Counted from the first letter of the stretch, positions 35,844 through 45,025 are shown. The stretch is 64,000 nucleotides of DNA from Maribacter sedimenticola (GCF_900188415.1 NZ_FZNV01000002.1:229339-293338); one strand, 5' to 3'. The notes: a model not told the origin generated them from the sequence alone. Numbers and translations are program-made.

Positions 35844-36827
35844 ATGTCTGATAAAATAGAACGCGTTAAAACATTGATTATAGGATCTGGTCCCGCAGGT
35901 TATACTGCGGCAATTTATGCCGCCAGGGCAGATTTAAAACCGGTAATGTATACGGGTATGGAACCTGGAGGTCAGTTAACGACCACGACCGAGGTAGATA
36001 ATTTTCCCGGATATCCTGATGGTATCGATGGGCCTACGATGATGGTGCAGTTGCAGCAACAAGCGGAACGTTTTGGAACGGAAGTAAGGATCGGGATGAT
36101 AACTGCAGTGGAATTTTCCAAAGTACCGGGAGGCATCCATAAGGTTATTGCAGATGGCGAAAAGGAGATTGAGGCAGAAACGGTTATCATTTCTACAGGA
36201 GCATCGGCAAAATATCTAAATATTCCAAGTGAGCAGCGTTTGCGTGGCGGCGGAGTATCTGCTTGTGCCGTTTGTGACGGATTCTTCTATAAAGGTCAGG
36301 ATGTTGCCATTGTTGGGGCAGGTGATACCGCTGCGGAAGAGGCTTCTTATCTGGCCAATATTTGTAATAAGGTGACCATGTTGGTACGAAGGGATGAAAT
36401 GAGGGCTTCCAAAGCAATGCAGCATAGGGTAAACAGCCTTAAGAATATTGAGGTACGTTATAATACGGAAGTAGATGAGGTTTTGGGCGACCAAGTGGTA
36501 GAAGGTTTACGTATGGTGAACAATAAAACCGGCGAAAAAGATGAAATTGCCATTACGGGTCTGTTCATTGCCATTGGGCATAAGCCAAATACGGATATAT
36601 TTAAAGGTCAACTGGATATGGACGAGACGGGTTATTTAATAACCAAAGGCAAGTCAACCAAGACCAATTTACCTGGGGTGTTTGCAAGTGGCGATGCTCA
36701 GGACAAAGAGTACAGGCAAGCGGTTACCGCTGCTGGATCAGGTTGTATGGCCGCATTGGATGCGGAACGATATTTGGCAGAAATTGGTTCTGTGGAAGAG
36801 ACCGTTGCAGGGCAGTATAAAATATAA
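35844..36827 (+). CDS. trxB: Thioredoxin-disulfide reductase
   Basis: TrxB uses NADPH and FAD to reduce thioredoxin in the cytoplasm. The 327-residue protein has the FAD motif GSGPAGYTAAIYAARA (14-29), the redox pair CAVC (Cys141, Cys144), the NADPH motif GAGDTAAEEA near 157-166 and the C-terminal FAD segment ASGDAQDKEYRQAVTAAGSGC. Length and ends are typical. It has its own promoter and a strong terminator, so it is monocistronic. It supports peroxiredoxin and MsrA activities encoded elsewhere in the window, a general functional link. Confidence 0.97.
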   Translation: MSDKIERVKTLIIGSGPAGYTAAIYAARADLKPVMYTGMEPGGQLTTTTEVDNFPGYPDGIDGPTMMVQLQQQAERFGTEVRIGMITAVEFSKVPGGIHKVIADGEKEIEAETVIISTGASAKYLNIPSEQRLRGGGVSACAVCDGFFYKGQDVAIVGAGDTAAEEASYLANICNKVTMLVRRDEMRASKAMQHRVNSLKNIEVRYNTEVDEVLGDQVVEGLRMVNNKTGEKDEIAITGLFIAIGHKPNTDIFKGQLDMDETGYLITKGKSTKTNLPGVFASGDAQDKEYRQAVTAAGSGCMAALDAERYLAEIGSVEETVAGQYKI

Positions 36828-36843
36828 ATTGCAAGAATACCAT

Positions 36844-36879
36844 GAAAAAAGCGCCATTTTCTAGAAAATGGCGCTTTTT
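36844..36879. terminator. Bidirectional terminator after trxB
   Basis: An almost perfect palindrome of about 35 bases, AAAAAGCGCCATTTT paired with AAAATGGCGCTTTTT around CTAG, lies between convergent genes and should terminate in both directions. Confidence 0.92.
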
Positions 36880-36895
36880 CATGTTTAGAAACGGT

Positions 36896-37342
36896 CTAAT
36901 CGATTCTTTTGTAATTTTCGGAGAACGTCCGGTTTCCTTCCTCGTCTAAACTAATTTGGCTGAACTTATCATCGCTCAGCAATAGTTCAAAGGTAAAGAT
37001 CCTCATAGTATCCATAGCCTGTATCATTTCATTGTCACCGTATTCCAAGGTTTCTACCAGGCGGTCTTCAGTAATATGGTACGTTCCATAACCGAACCTT
37101 CCTACTTTGTCTACCGGTACATAACGGCTCCACATTATTTTACCGTTGTAGTACATTTTAACCTGCCGGTAACCGTCTGTTGTGGGTACGGTATCAATGA
37201 CCTGTTGGCCATCATAATTATAAAAACTTTCTAATTCCCAAGTGCCCTCAATAGTGTGCATGTAGTCAGTTTTAAGGGTATTGGTAGAGGCTGCTGAAAC
37301 CAAAATGAGCAATAATGCAATTAATCCTATAATTTTTTTCAT
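36896..37342 (-). CDS. Exported lipocalin-like hypothetical protein
   Basis: This 148-residue protein has a signal peptide (about 1-20). A compact beta-rich domain begins IEGTWELESFYNYDG and has the G-x-W start common to lipocalin-like proteins of Bacteroidota. Other features are a YYNGKIMWSRYV strand pair and a charged C-terminus. No catalytic motif is seen. It probably folds in the periplasm and may bind a small hydrophobic ligand, but the family call is tentative. It is transcribed alone, facing trxB across the shared terminator. Confidence 0.6.
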   Translation of the reverse strand: MKKIIGLIALLLILVSAASTNTLKTDYMHTIEGTWELESFYNYDGQQVIDTVPTTDGYRQVKMYYNGKIMWSRYVPVDKVGRFGYGTYHITEDRLVETLEYGDNEMIQAMDTMRIFTFELLLSDDKFSQISLDEEGNRTFSENYKRID

Positions 37343-37479
37343 AATGGTAAGGTTTAAGTTAATAATTGTGTTGAATGAGTACTAAAAAGATACGATAATT
37401 ATTTATAAATTAACATAAATTATCCATGTTAATTATGGATTTAATAATTATGTATCTATTTGATTGTTGATATAATAAA

Positions 37480-38517
37480 TCAAGAAGGGTCAAAGCGATT
37501 TATGGTATCACATAGGGTAAGAATGTCTTCCGCCGTATTTAACGCACTGATTACAATACGGCTCATTACCGCATCATTGCAAGTAGGATATCTAAAATTG
37601 GTAACGATAATTCCATTTTTTTCTAGGTACAATGTCAATTGTTCATTTTGAAAGCTAAACGTAGGATGGCCTGTAGAGAACTTGAACAAGGATGGTAACT
37701 GTACATTCTTGGTGAACAAGGTTAAATTTTTTTGTAATACCAATTGTTTCTCATGAATGATGTGTTCCGCATCCTTAATTGTAGCTAAAGCAGCTGGAGC
37801 GGCAGGACTGGAGCCTCCGTACATTTCTGTATCCCTTAATCGTTCTATCATGGTATTAGAGCCAAAAATGGCACCGGCACCTATACCGTATCCCTTTCCT
37901 AAGGAACATGAAACCACTAGATTCTTAGGGTTAAGGGATTGTAAAAATCGATAGCTTCCACCACCGTTAATTCCCGTAATGCCAATTCCATGGGAATCAT
38001 CGACCACTAAGGTGGTATGTTGCAAGGGTATGGTCGTTAGCCAATGATAATCCGGATAATGCTGACCGTTAAAATCTATGCTGTCCAATAAGATTATTTT
38101 TTCCTGATTTGGAAATTTTTTTAAATCCGTGATCATTGCTAAAATAGTAGCATACTTATTGGTCATCTCATTGGATAATGCAGAATGGGTTTGTGGTGCG
38201 TAAAATAGCTTGTGGTCGTTCTTGTACAAGTATTGATAAATTAACTGACCGGCAAGATAACCGGAGGACATGGTCATACATTGTTCTGAACCAACGATAT
38301 GGGCTAAATTATGCTCTACTTCATCATACACGGAAAGTTTAATATTGGATTTACGCGATGCACCGTACCCCGTACCATATCTTTTCATGTTTTTAAGGTA
38401 AAGCGCTTGAAAAGCCATATTGGTCTGTAACCCTAAATAGGAGGTACCGCCAAAATACAGATAATTTTTACCCCCTATTTTTACTTCTCTTCCCGGAAAT
38501 TCATTTAGGATATGCAT
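37480..38517 (-). CDS. PLP-dependent alpha-oxoamine synthase-like enzyme (BioF/KBL fold)
   Basis: The 345-residue protein has fold-type I PLP features. These are YGTGYGASR near 47-55 (as in BioF and 2-amino-3-ketobutyrate CoA ligase), the cofactor-binding VDDSHGIGITG (Asp173-Asp174, His176) and the Schiff-base lysine Lys208 in SCSLGKGYGIGAG. It is shorter than typical BioF (about 385 residues), mainly at the N-terminus. No other biotin gene lies nearby. Its ATG overlaps the stop codon of the dipeptide epimerase gene by one base (TAATG), so the two are translationally coupled. A joint pathway, perhaps with murein-derived amino acids, is inference; a biotin role is the alternative. Confidence 0.82.
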   Translation of the reverse strand: MHILNEFPGREVKIGGKNYLYFGGTSYLGLQTNMAFQALYLKNMKRYGTGYGASRKSNIKLSVYDEVEHNLAHIVGSEQCMTMSSGYLAGQLIYQYLYKNDHKLFYAPQTHSALSNEMTNKYATILAMITDLKKFPNQEKIILLDSIDFNGQHYPDYHWLTTIPLQHTTLVVDDSHGIGITGINGGGSYRFLQSLNPKNLVVSCSLGKGYGIGAGAIFGSNTMIERLRDTEMYGGSSPAAPAALATIKDAEHIIHEKQLVLQKNLTLFTKNVQLPSLFKFSTGHPTFSFQNEQLTLYLEKNGIIVTNFRYPTCNDAVMSRIVISALNTAEDILTLCDTINRFDPS

Positions 38518-39530
38518 TATTCTAGGAGCTGAATACCGCTGCCGGCCAATTTAGGAAAGATAACCTTTGCTTCGTTAGTAATCTGTACTCCCGTAGCAAT
38601 GTCCTTTTTTAACAATAAGGCACCGTCCATATCTACATAATCTAGCTGTGGCAATAATTGTGCAATGGCAGAGATGCCAACGGTAGACTCCGTCATGCAA
38701 CCCACCATAATTTTTAGGCCCAATTGTTTGGCTTTTTTAATCATGCGCAGGGCAGGGGTAAGACCGCCACATTTGGTCAATTTTATGTTGATACCCGTGT
38801 AGTGAAGAGCACATTTTTCAACATCGCTCTCCACAATACAGCTTTCATCTGCTATTACCGGTAATACGCTATGGTGCATTACCTCTTCCATACCGGCCCA
38901 GTCATTGGCCTTTAAGGGCTGTTCCAAAAATTCAACGTCAAGTTCTTTAAGAATTGGGGCGTTAAATATCGTCTCTTGGGCGGTCCAGGCACAATTGGCA
39001 TCTATTCTAAAAACGGCGTTGGTATGTTTTCGTAATTCTCTCACTATGGCTACATCGTCTGGAGTGCCCAATTTAATTTTATAGATAGGCCACGGCATTT
39101 CCTGCATTTTATCCCGCATAACATCAATACTGGCAATACCTATGGTATAGTTGGTAATGGGGTAATGGCTATTGTCCGTACCCCAAAGGGTGTAAAGAGG
39201 TTTTTCCTTCAATTTACCATAAAGGTCATGTGCCGCTAAATCTAATGCACAGACAGCAAAATTGGATAAGCCTTTGGAGGTTAAAAATTGATGAAATACT
39301 TCTGGGGTGGTAAAATTGAAGGTGGTTATTTCTTCCTCGATCCCCATTATCTCCTTTTCCATACTATCTACAGTAATTTTATAGTAGGGATTAGAGGTAG
39401 CTTCACCATATCCGGTTTTACCGTTTAGTGTCAAGGCAGCGATGAGGGTATCCTGAACATCATGGGACTCCCTGGAAATACTGAATGTATGTTTTAGGGG
39501 GAGGGAATATTTTTTTAAGAGTACTTGCAT
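38517..39530 (-). CDS. Dipeptide epimerase (L-Ala-D/L-Glu epimerase type, enolase superfamily)
   Basis: The 337-residue protein has the muconate-lactonising subgroup layout: capping domain (about 1-120) and barrel. Catalytic residues are visible: the KIK pair (Lys151, Lys153), metal ligands Asp177, Glu203 and Asp228, the opposite base Lys253 in TKCGG, and the DMD motif (Asp300, Asp302) that marks dipeptide epimerases by binding the peptide amino group. Such enzymes epimerise L-Ala-D-Glu from peptidoglycan turnover. The gene follows a perfect-hairpin terminator of the preceding gene and is coupled to the oxoamine synthase-like gene. Substrate range among dipeptide epimerases varies, so the exact dipeptide is uncertain. 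Confidence 0.9.
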   Translation of the reverse strand: MQVLLKKYSLPLKHTFSISRESHDVQDTLIAALTLNGKTGYGEATSNPYYKITVDSMEKEIMGIEEEITTFNFTTPEVFHQFLTSKGLSNFAVCALDLAAHDLYGKLKEKPLYTLWGTDNSHYPITNYTIGIASIDVMRDKMQEMPWPIYKIKLGTPDDVAIVRELRKHTNAVFRIDANCAWTAQETIFNAPILKELDVEFLEQPLKANDWAGMEEVMHHSVLPVIADESCIVESDVEKCALHYTGINIKLTKCGGLTPALRMIKKAKQLGLKIMVGCMTESTVGISAIAQLLPQLDYVDMDGALLLKKDIATGVQITNEAKVIFPKLAGSGIQLLE

Positions 39531-39567
39531 AGTACTAATATACAGATAAGGATGCTACTAAAAAATG

Positions 39568-39597
39568 AAAACCCGCTGAACGTTCAGCGGGTTTTTA
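39568..39597 (-). terminator. Terminator after the DUF2807 gene
   Basis: AAACCCGCTGAACG pairs with CGTTCAGCGGGTTT to form a perfect G+C-rich palindrome with A/T tails, located between two minus-strand genes. On the minus strand it is followed by T residues from the A-rich flank (39560-39570). Confidence 0.9.
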
Positions 39598-39616
39598 ATT
39601 ATCCTGTTCCTTGTAA

Positions 39617-40348
39617 TCAATACTTGTGTACGCTACCGGAAACCGATTTGTTCTTTTGTACGGAAGGTTCGCCTTTGTACGAGATGTTGCCACCGCTAGA
39701 TGCTTCTGCAGTTAAATTATCCTGTACATAGATGCTCACATTTGCACCACTGCTTGCATCCGCATTGCAGGCAATCGTCTTTAAGTCGCCGGCTTTGATA
39801 TTGGCACCACTGCTACCATCCACATATACTTCTTTGGCCGTACCGGATAATGTAATATTGGCTCCGCTACTGGCATCGACCTCCATATCCGTAACATTTA
39901 CATTGGCGTTTAAAATTGCACCGGAACTGGCATCTACTTCCAGTTTTTCTGACTGTATCATGTTCTCTGCCGTTAATTGTGAGCCGCTAGAAGCATGAAG
40001 ACCACTTACTTTTGGTAAAGTAACGTATACTTTTTTGGTAGCTCTGCCAATGTTCTCTATGGCATGAATTTTAAGTTTGCCGTTTCTAATATCGGTACCG
40101 ATCAAATCCATAATATTTTCATCTGCCTCTACCAAAATATCAAAATCGCTTCCTTGGGTAACATATACCTCAAGACCTTCCGATGCCGATACTACGGTAA
40201 ATTCTTCGGTTATTTCACGGGTTTCCTCAACGACCACGCCGTTACCTTTTTCCCCTGAACCAAAATCCCCAAAGTTAATGTCAAAGCCGCAAGAGGATAA
40301 TAAGAGGGCTAAGACTAGAGCTACTGTAATTCTTACTAATGTTGTCAT
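39617..40348 (-). CDS. Head-GIN domain (DUF2807) lipoprotein
   Basis: This 243-residue protein begins with a lipoprotein signal (LLLSSC) and continues as a DUF2807 beta-solenoid. Short repeats of ASSGA/ASSGS type occur about every 20 residues (HASSGSQL, DASSGAIL, DASSGANI, DGSSGANI, DASSGANV, EASSGGNI), giving right-handed coils. The head-GIN domain is named from Bacteroidota surface proteins; its molecular task is unknown. It lies 97 bases after the PspC gene on the same strand and ends in a strong terminator, so it is probably the last gene of the PadR-PspC-GIN operon. Confidence 0.87.
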   Translation of the reverse strand: MTTLVRITVALVLALLLSSCGFDINFGDFGSGEKGNGVVVEETREITEEFTVVSASEGLEVYVTQGSDFDILVEADENIMDLIGTDIRNGKLKIHAIENIGRATKKVYVTLPKVSGLHASSGSQLTAENMIQSEKLEVDASSGAILNANVNVTDMEVDASSGANITLSGTAKEVYVDGSSGANIKAGDLKTIACNADASSGANVSIYVQDNLTAEASSGGNISYKGEPSVQKNKSVSGSVHKY

Positions 40349-40444
40349 GATTGTTTGTTTTTAGATTGATGTAAATTTGATGTTTTTATAAGGTTGTTAC
40401 CACAATATCTTACCCAACTGTAGATACTGGTAACCGAACTGTAA

Positions 40445-42232
40445 TTAATTGATACTGTCATTGGCGTTGATCTTTACGCCGTTCTCGTCCACTTTCATTT
40501 TAAACATTTCTCCGTTATCGTTGACATCGATATCAATACCGTTTTCATTGATCATAATTTTTCCTTTTTCCCCATTGCCGTTAATATTGATATCTATGCC
40601 CTGGCCATTAATGTTGATACGGTTTTTGTTTTCATCCTCATTTTGAATACCCAGATAATCAGGGCAGTCTAAACAATGGAGTTCACCATTATCTTGCATT
40701 TCCCAAACATAGCCTTCCAGGTTATCCACATCCCTGTCCGTAGACATGGTCGTAATCCAATTTCTGCTATTGTCCTGTTCATAGGTTAATATGGTGCCTA
40801 CCGGTAAAAATACATTTACACGTACTTCCTGATCTTTGAACTTTGGACCTTGTGTGGTCAGGTAATCATTTAAGGAAATGGTATTACCGTTTATCTCATA
40901 ATCATAATTTATCTGCTCCGCAATTTCCTTTGCTTCCCTGTTAGATGGTCCGTCTGCTTCTTTACGTACTTGAATACGCACTAAACTGTCCTTTGACTTT
41001 CTTATGCGGAAACGCACATCATCAGAAACCAAGATCTTGTTACCTGCCTCATCATAAGAAATAAACGTATCTCCCATATGCATGTTTTTCTCATAATCGA
41101 ACTCATCTGTCGTTATAATTCTTAGGGCAATGGTATCTGAAGGTATTACGCTCGTAATTTCATTCTCAACGGATGTGCTACCCGTATATGCGTGCGATGC
41201 CGCTTCCCTAATTCCAAAGACAATTAATAGAATTATGGATATGAGCCATAAGCCCAGCAATGAAAACTTAGCAATACTACCTATGGATTTTAGGTTGTTC
41301 ACCAGTATTTTAAGCCCAAGGTACATTAGAAAGAAAAAAGGAATGCCAATAGCGAAAAATGCCAGTAAAGATACCACCCAGATTGGCATGTTGGTAGAAT
41401 TCACCACATTGTAAAAATCAATGCCCGGTACATGGATCACATCCAAAATACCAACGGTAAACATACCTACAAATAAACCTATTAAGGTTGTGGCCCCAAT
41501 AATGACCAATAAAATACCTATAAATTTGCCAAAAATCTTGAAAATAAACATGACAATATCACCAAAGGTGTCAAAAATTGTTTTCCCTCCTTTTTTGACG
41601 GTGTCGCCTACTTTTTCGTAATCGACACTTTTTACACGATCCGCTACGTCATCAAAACCCTCTTTGACCTTACGTTCAATATTACTAATGTTAACGGCTT
41701 GGCCGCTCATGTCCAATTTTTGAGAGGTAGTCTTTGCCTCTGGAATAAGGATCCATAACAGGCCGTAGATAAAGATGAAGCCGCCCCATGTAAAAATGGT
41801 AAGGAAAATCCATATCAAACGTATCCAAAGGGGGTCAATGCCAAAGTAATGGGCAAGTCCGGAAGAAACACCTGCAACATATTTTTTATCGGTATCCCTA
41901 AATAATTTTTTGACCCTGGTCTTTGTACCGGTACTTTTTGCCCTTGGCTCATCTTCAAAAATTTCCTCATCTACCATATAATCTTCGGGCTGGCCCATAA
42001 TGGCAATGACCTCGTCCACTTCCTTATGGGTAATTACCTGTCTGTCGTTCTCCAACTTTTCATGGAATAATTCTGCAATACGGGCTTCTATATCCGCAAT
42101 GATCTCGTCACTTCCAGGTGTGTTGGCAAAGGACCGTTTTACCGATTCCAAATACCTTCGCATTTTATTATATGCCTCTTCGTCAATATGGAAGAGCATG
42201 TTTGCTAGATTTATATTTACTGTCTTGTTCAT
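40445..42232 (-). CDS. PspC-domain envelope stress membrane protein with Asn/Asp/Gly-repeat tail
   Basis: The 595-residue protein has a soluble N-terminal helical part (about 1-100), a PspC domain with KKYVAGVSSGLAHYFGIDPLW near 115, then further membrane helices (about 135-160, 225-260, 275-300, 320-345) and a long extracytoplasmic beta-rich region. The last 55 residues are a repeat of NGxGIDIxxxNG type (NGQGIDININGNG, NENGIDIDVNDNG, DENGVKINAND), as in solenoid surface proteins. PspC proteins sense or resist membrane damage. The gene starts two bases after the padR stop, so the two are co-transcribed and probably share PadR control. Confidence 0.87.
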   Translation of the reverse strand: MNKTVNINLANMLFHIDEEAYNKMRRYLESVKRSFANTPGSDEIIADIEARIAELFHEKLENDRQVITHKEVDEVIAIMGQPEDYMVDEEIFEDEPRAKSTGTKTRVKKLFRDTDKKYVAGVSSGLAHYFGIDPLWIRLIWIFLTIFTWGGFIFIYGLLWILIPEAKTTSQKLDMSGQAVNISNIERKVKEGFDDVADRVKSVDYEKVGDTVKKGGKTIFDTFGDIVMFIFKIFGKFIGILLVIIGATTLIGLFVGMFTVGILDVIHVPGIDFYNVVNSTNMPIWVVSLLAFFAIGIPFFFLMYLGLKILVNNLKSIGSIAKFSLLGLWLISIILLIVFGIREAASHAYTGSTSVENEITSVIPSDTIALRIITTDEFDYEKNMHMGDTFISYDEAGNKILVSDDVRFRIRKSKDSLVRIQVRKEADGPSNREAKEIAEQINYDYEINGNTISLNDYLTTQGPKFKDQEVRVNVFLPVGTILTYEQDNSRNWITTMSTDRDVDNLEGYVWEMQDNGELHCLDCPDYLGIQNEDENKNRININGQGIDININGNGEKGKIMINENGIDIDVNDNGEMFKMKVDENGVKINANDSIN

Positions 42233-42234
42233 TG

Positions 42235-42570
42235 TTAGCTTTTTTTAGTGTTGGTTACCAGGTTGGTTGCTTTTCTCAGTTCGTCCCAAGTAGTGTCCAA
42301 TTCCTTTAAGAAGAGTTTTCCCGTCTCGGTTAAGGTATAGTATTTTCTTGGCGGTCCAGATGTGGATTCTTCCCATCTGTAGTTCAAGAGTCCGGCATTC
42401 TTTAACCGGGTAAGTAGCGGATAGATTGTTCCTTCTACTACCAGCATTTTGGCATCTTTTAGCGTTTCTAGGATTTCTGATGCATACTTGTCATGCCCGT
42501 TTAAGATGGACAGGATGCAGTATTCCAGAACCCCTTTTCGCATTTGCGCTTTTGTGTTTTCTACGTTCAT
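42235..42570 (-). CDS. PadR family transcriptional regulator
   Basis: The 111-residue protein is a PadR winged-helix regulator: MRKGVLEYCILSILNG, then EGTIYPLLTRLKNAGLLNYRW as the recognition region, and a short C-terminal helix. The ATG at 42570 is preferred to 42639, which would add a non-conserved Pro/Gly-rich segment. The stop lies two bases before the PspC start. PadR proteins often repress their own operon, so it likely controls the PspC and head-GIN genes; this is inference from position. The 181 bases upstream, to the DUF4870 gene, hold no other gene. Confidence 0.92.
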   Translation of the reverse strand: MNVENTKAQMRKGVLEYCILSILNGHDKYASEILETLKDAKMLVVEGTIYPLLTRLKNAGLLNYRWEESTSGPPRKYYTLTETGKLFLKELDTTWDELRKATNLVTNTKKS

Positions 42571-42751
42571 AATGTCTTTTTGCTTTTTATGCAGACCCCC
42601 TCTTGCTGGGGGTTGCTCCATGGTCCCTGTTGTCTGCATAGATTAACTGTTCGTTTTTTGATTGATGAATAAACATCCTGATTGATTTTTTTTGATTGAT
42701 TGATAAACTCTTTTAGGTGTGATGAGTACCTATTTTTAATGATTACGGTAA

Positions 42752-43234
42752 TTATTTAATAAACTTAATGGTTAGCGGATACTGAAAGTGTTGGCCTTCA
42801 TTAGTACGTATGGTAGCCAATATGGTGTACACAATATTAATGATGAACAAAGCTGATTGGGCAAAAACCAAAACTCCTGCAGGTATCATCCACGGTCCAA
42901 AGAAATGGTCACTATCAAAATGAAAATTTACCGAGTTCAGATTTGAAAATGTTGAAAATCCAAAATGGTCAAAATCAAAGAGATTTGGAATCAGTCCGCC
43001 TAAAAAGAAGGGCAAACTGATCATGCCAATTAAAATGGAGTAGAGCAAAATGCTAATTTGAAAATTCAGCGCTTGCTTACCGTTATGGTCTACGAAATCA
43101 TATTCCTTTTTATTGGCGGTCCACAATACAAGGGGAATAATAAAATTCCCAAAAGGAATAAAATACTTGGAAAACGTACTTGCATGGATAATTGCAGAGA
43201 GGTTTCTTTCGTGCTTGGTTAATGTTTCTGTCAT
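42752..43234 (-). CDS. DUF4870 family membrane protein
   Basis: This 160-residue protein has three or four membrane helices and the DUF4870 features HASTFSKYFIPFGNFIIPLVLWTAN... and DHNGKQALNFQISILLY, which are widespread in Bacteroidota and Firmicutes as a Tic20-like fold. The function is unknown. It sits just upstream of the PadR-PspC operon on the same strand. Whether it is read with that operon is unclear because 181 bases separate it from padR. Confidence 0.85.
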   Translation of the reverse strand: MTETLTKHERNLSAIIHASTFSKYFIPFGNFIIPLVLWTANKKEYDFVDHNGKQALNFQISILLYSILIGMISLPFFLGGLIPNLFDFDHFGFSTFSNLNSVNFHFDSDHFFGPWMIPAGVLVFAQSALFIINIVYTILATIRTNEGQHFQYPLTIKFIK

Positions 43235-43429
43235 GATTGATGTATTATTTGATGATTGATGTTTTGGTTACTAGGTTAAGACCAATTACGTTGATAACCT
43301 ATTAACTTCCTATGCAAATATATGTCTAAAAAAAGGTACTATGTAACGCATAGTACTAATATTTAACATTAATTTAACATTTTAGAATACTGTAAATTAT
43401 GGCTACTTTTATCGAAATAATAAAAGTAT

Positions 43430-43888
43430 ATGGCTGTTACCGCTAGTAAATTCAATATGTTCGCCTTTATGAAACTACCGGCCGCCTGGTGGTGCGGAGT
43501 GCGTTTAAGGGAAATAGATAAGGAACGTGCAATTGTTACCGTAAAACATAGATGGATCAATCAAAATCCGTTTAATTCCATGTTTTGGGCCGTGCAAGGA
43601 ATGGCCGCAGAGTTGTCCACAGGGGCCATGATGATAGACCAAATAGAGGCTACTGGAAAAAAAATTTCAATGCTGGTGGCCAATAATAAAGCCAATTTTT
43701 CTAAAAAGGCAACAGGTAAGATAACATTTACCTGTACGGATGGCCATTTAATAAAAGGTGCGTTGGAAAGAACCATTGCCACGGGAGAAGGGCAGACCAT
43801 TTGGATGAAGTCCGTAGGTGTAAACGAAGAAGGGGTTGTGGTCAGCACATTTGATTTTGAATGGACGGTGCGTTTAAAAAAGAGATAG
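43430..43888 (+). CDS. DUF4442 hot-dog fold protein (putative thioesterase)
   Basis: The 152-residue protein fits the DUF4442 family of hot-dog fold proteins, related to acyl-CoA thioesterases. It has the helix segment NPFNSMFWAVQGMAAELSTGAMM (about 43-65) followed by the beta-sheet region and KANFSKKATGKITFTC. No strict catalytic triad exists in this family, so activity and substrate are unknown. It is probably cytoplasmic. It diverges from the DUF4870 gene and precedes the FKBP lipoprotein gene by 61 bases. Confidence 0.8.
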   Translation: MAVTASKFNMFAFMKLPAAWWCGVRLREIDKERAIVTVKHRWINQNPFNSMFWAVQGMAAELSTGAMMIDQIEATGKKISMLVANNKANFSKKATGKITFTCTDGHLIKGALERTIATGEGQTIWMKSVGVNEEGVVVSTFDFEWTVRLKKR

Positions 43889-43949
43889 TTTAAGGGAGAA
43901 TTACCCAAAATAGAAAGAAATTTAATTGAATAAATAATAATATATAATA

Positions 43950-44417
43950 ATGAAAAAGTGTTTAGTTCCCTTGCTGTTATTGTTGGTAGTAAGTTGTTTA
44001 CCCGATAATTCGAAATCAGAAATTCCAACGACGGATTTTACGGCTGCGAACGAGGAAGAGATAATCACCTATATAAACGATAATAATTTAGATGCTCAAA
44101 AAAGTGCATCCGGACTTTATTATGTAATAGAAAATCAAGGAACAGGTGCTGCACCAACGGCAAGTTCTGATGTTACCGTTGCGTATAAAGGATATTTTAC
44201 AGATGGTTCTGTATTTGACGATAGTCAAGGAGATGGCATTACCTTTAATTTAAGTGGAGTTATTGCTGGGTGGACAGAAGGCATCACATATTTTAATGAA
44301 GGCGGTAGTGGTATATTATTGATACCCTCTCGTTTGGCATACGGTAATGCGGGTAGATCGGGAATTCCTGGTGGAGCCGTTTTAATTTTTGATATAGAAT
44401 TGCAATCGGTCAATTAA
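43950..44417 (+). CDS. FKBP-type peptidyl-prolyl isomerase lipoprotein
   Basis: This 155-residue protein has a lipoprotein signal (LLLLLVVSC, Cys16) and a C-terminal FKBP domain (about 60-155). The domain has the motifs VAYKGYFTDGSVFDDS, GWTEGITYFNEGG and LIPSRLAYGNAGRSGIPGGAVLIFDIEL, which include the aromatic residues and the tyrosine that line the rapamycin/proline pocket. It should catalyse proline isomerisation on envelope proteins. Related flavobacterial lipoproteins include gliding-associated ones, but nothing here shows that link. It lies 51 bases before the next membrane protein gene. Confidence 0.92.
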   Translation: MKKCLVPLLLLLVVSCLPDNSKSEIPTTDFTAANEEEIITYINDNNLDAQKSASGLYYVIENQGTGAAPTASSDVTVAYKGYFTDGSVFDDSQGDGITFNLSGVIAGWTEGITYFNEGGSGILLIPSRLAYGNAGRSGIPGGAVLIFDIELQSVN

Positions 44418-44468
44418 CAAAGTAGTATTTCCCCTATATTTAAGGAAGTTTATCATTTTAAGCAACCT

Positions 44469-44972
44469 TTGGCGAAGAAAATATATTTTAAGGAAACTCA
44501 GAAATTCACCCAAGGATGGTTATGGATTTTATTGATAACTCCTTTGGCTCTTTTGGTATATCAAGTTCTAGCTCCTATTTTTCAGACCGTTCCCAATACA
44601 TCTGGCAATCTTTCATTTTCTATAACAGCACCTAAAAGTTTTTGGATTAGTTTTTTAGTATTGTTATTGGTAATTCTGTTGATCGCATTCTCAAAACTAA
44701 AGACGATAATTACAGAAGACACTATACAAATTAGGCATTTGTTATTTGTAAAAAAGATTATCAACACTAAGGATATTGAAAAAGCCGAAATGATTACATA
44801 TGGTTTTGTAGGCTATGGTATTCGGCTAAGTTTAAAACATGGTACGGTATATAACGTTAAAGGAAATACTGGACTGGCCATTATCTTAAAAAATGGTTCA
44901 AAGTATTTGATTGGCACCCAAAAAAAGAAAGAATTATCAGGTGTCATTAAAAAAATCTTACCGGATATGTAA
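44469..44972 (+). CDS. Two-span membrane protein with bacterial PH-like domain
   Basis: The 167-residue product starts at a TTG (44469), since no ATG lies in frame between the previous in-frame stop and the first membrane helix. It has two helices (about 17-37 and 56-76) and a C-terminal soluble domain (about 80-165) with alternating strands and ITEDTIQIRHLLF, resembling the bPH_2-type pleckstrin-like domains of small bacterial membrane proteins. The function is unknown. It lies between FKBP and AIM24 genes on the same strand, 51 and 53 bases away, and may form a short operon with either. Confidence 0.6.
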   Translation: MAKKIYFKETQKFTQGWLWILLITPLALLVYQVLAPIFQTVPNTSGNLSFSITAPKSFWISFLVLLLVILLIAFSKLKTIITEDTIQIRHLLFVKKIINTKDIEKAEMITYGFVGYGIRLSLKHGTVYNVKGNTGLAIILKNGSKYLIGTQKKKELSGVIKKILPDM

Positions 44973-45025
44973 CATTTGAATGCTAATGCACATCTAATAG
45001 TCATCAATCAAAAATAAATTATACA

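Noticed and set aside
37480-38517. Naming the PLP enzyme bioF
   Set aside because: It is short and has no biotin neighbours; coupling to a dipeptide epimerase argues for another role.
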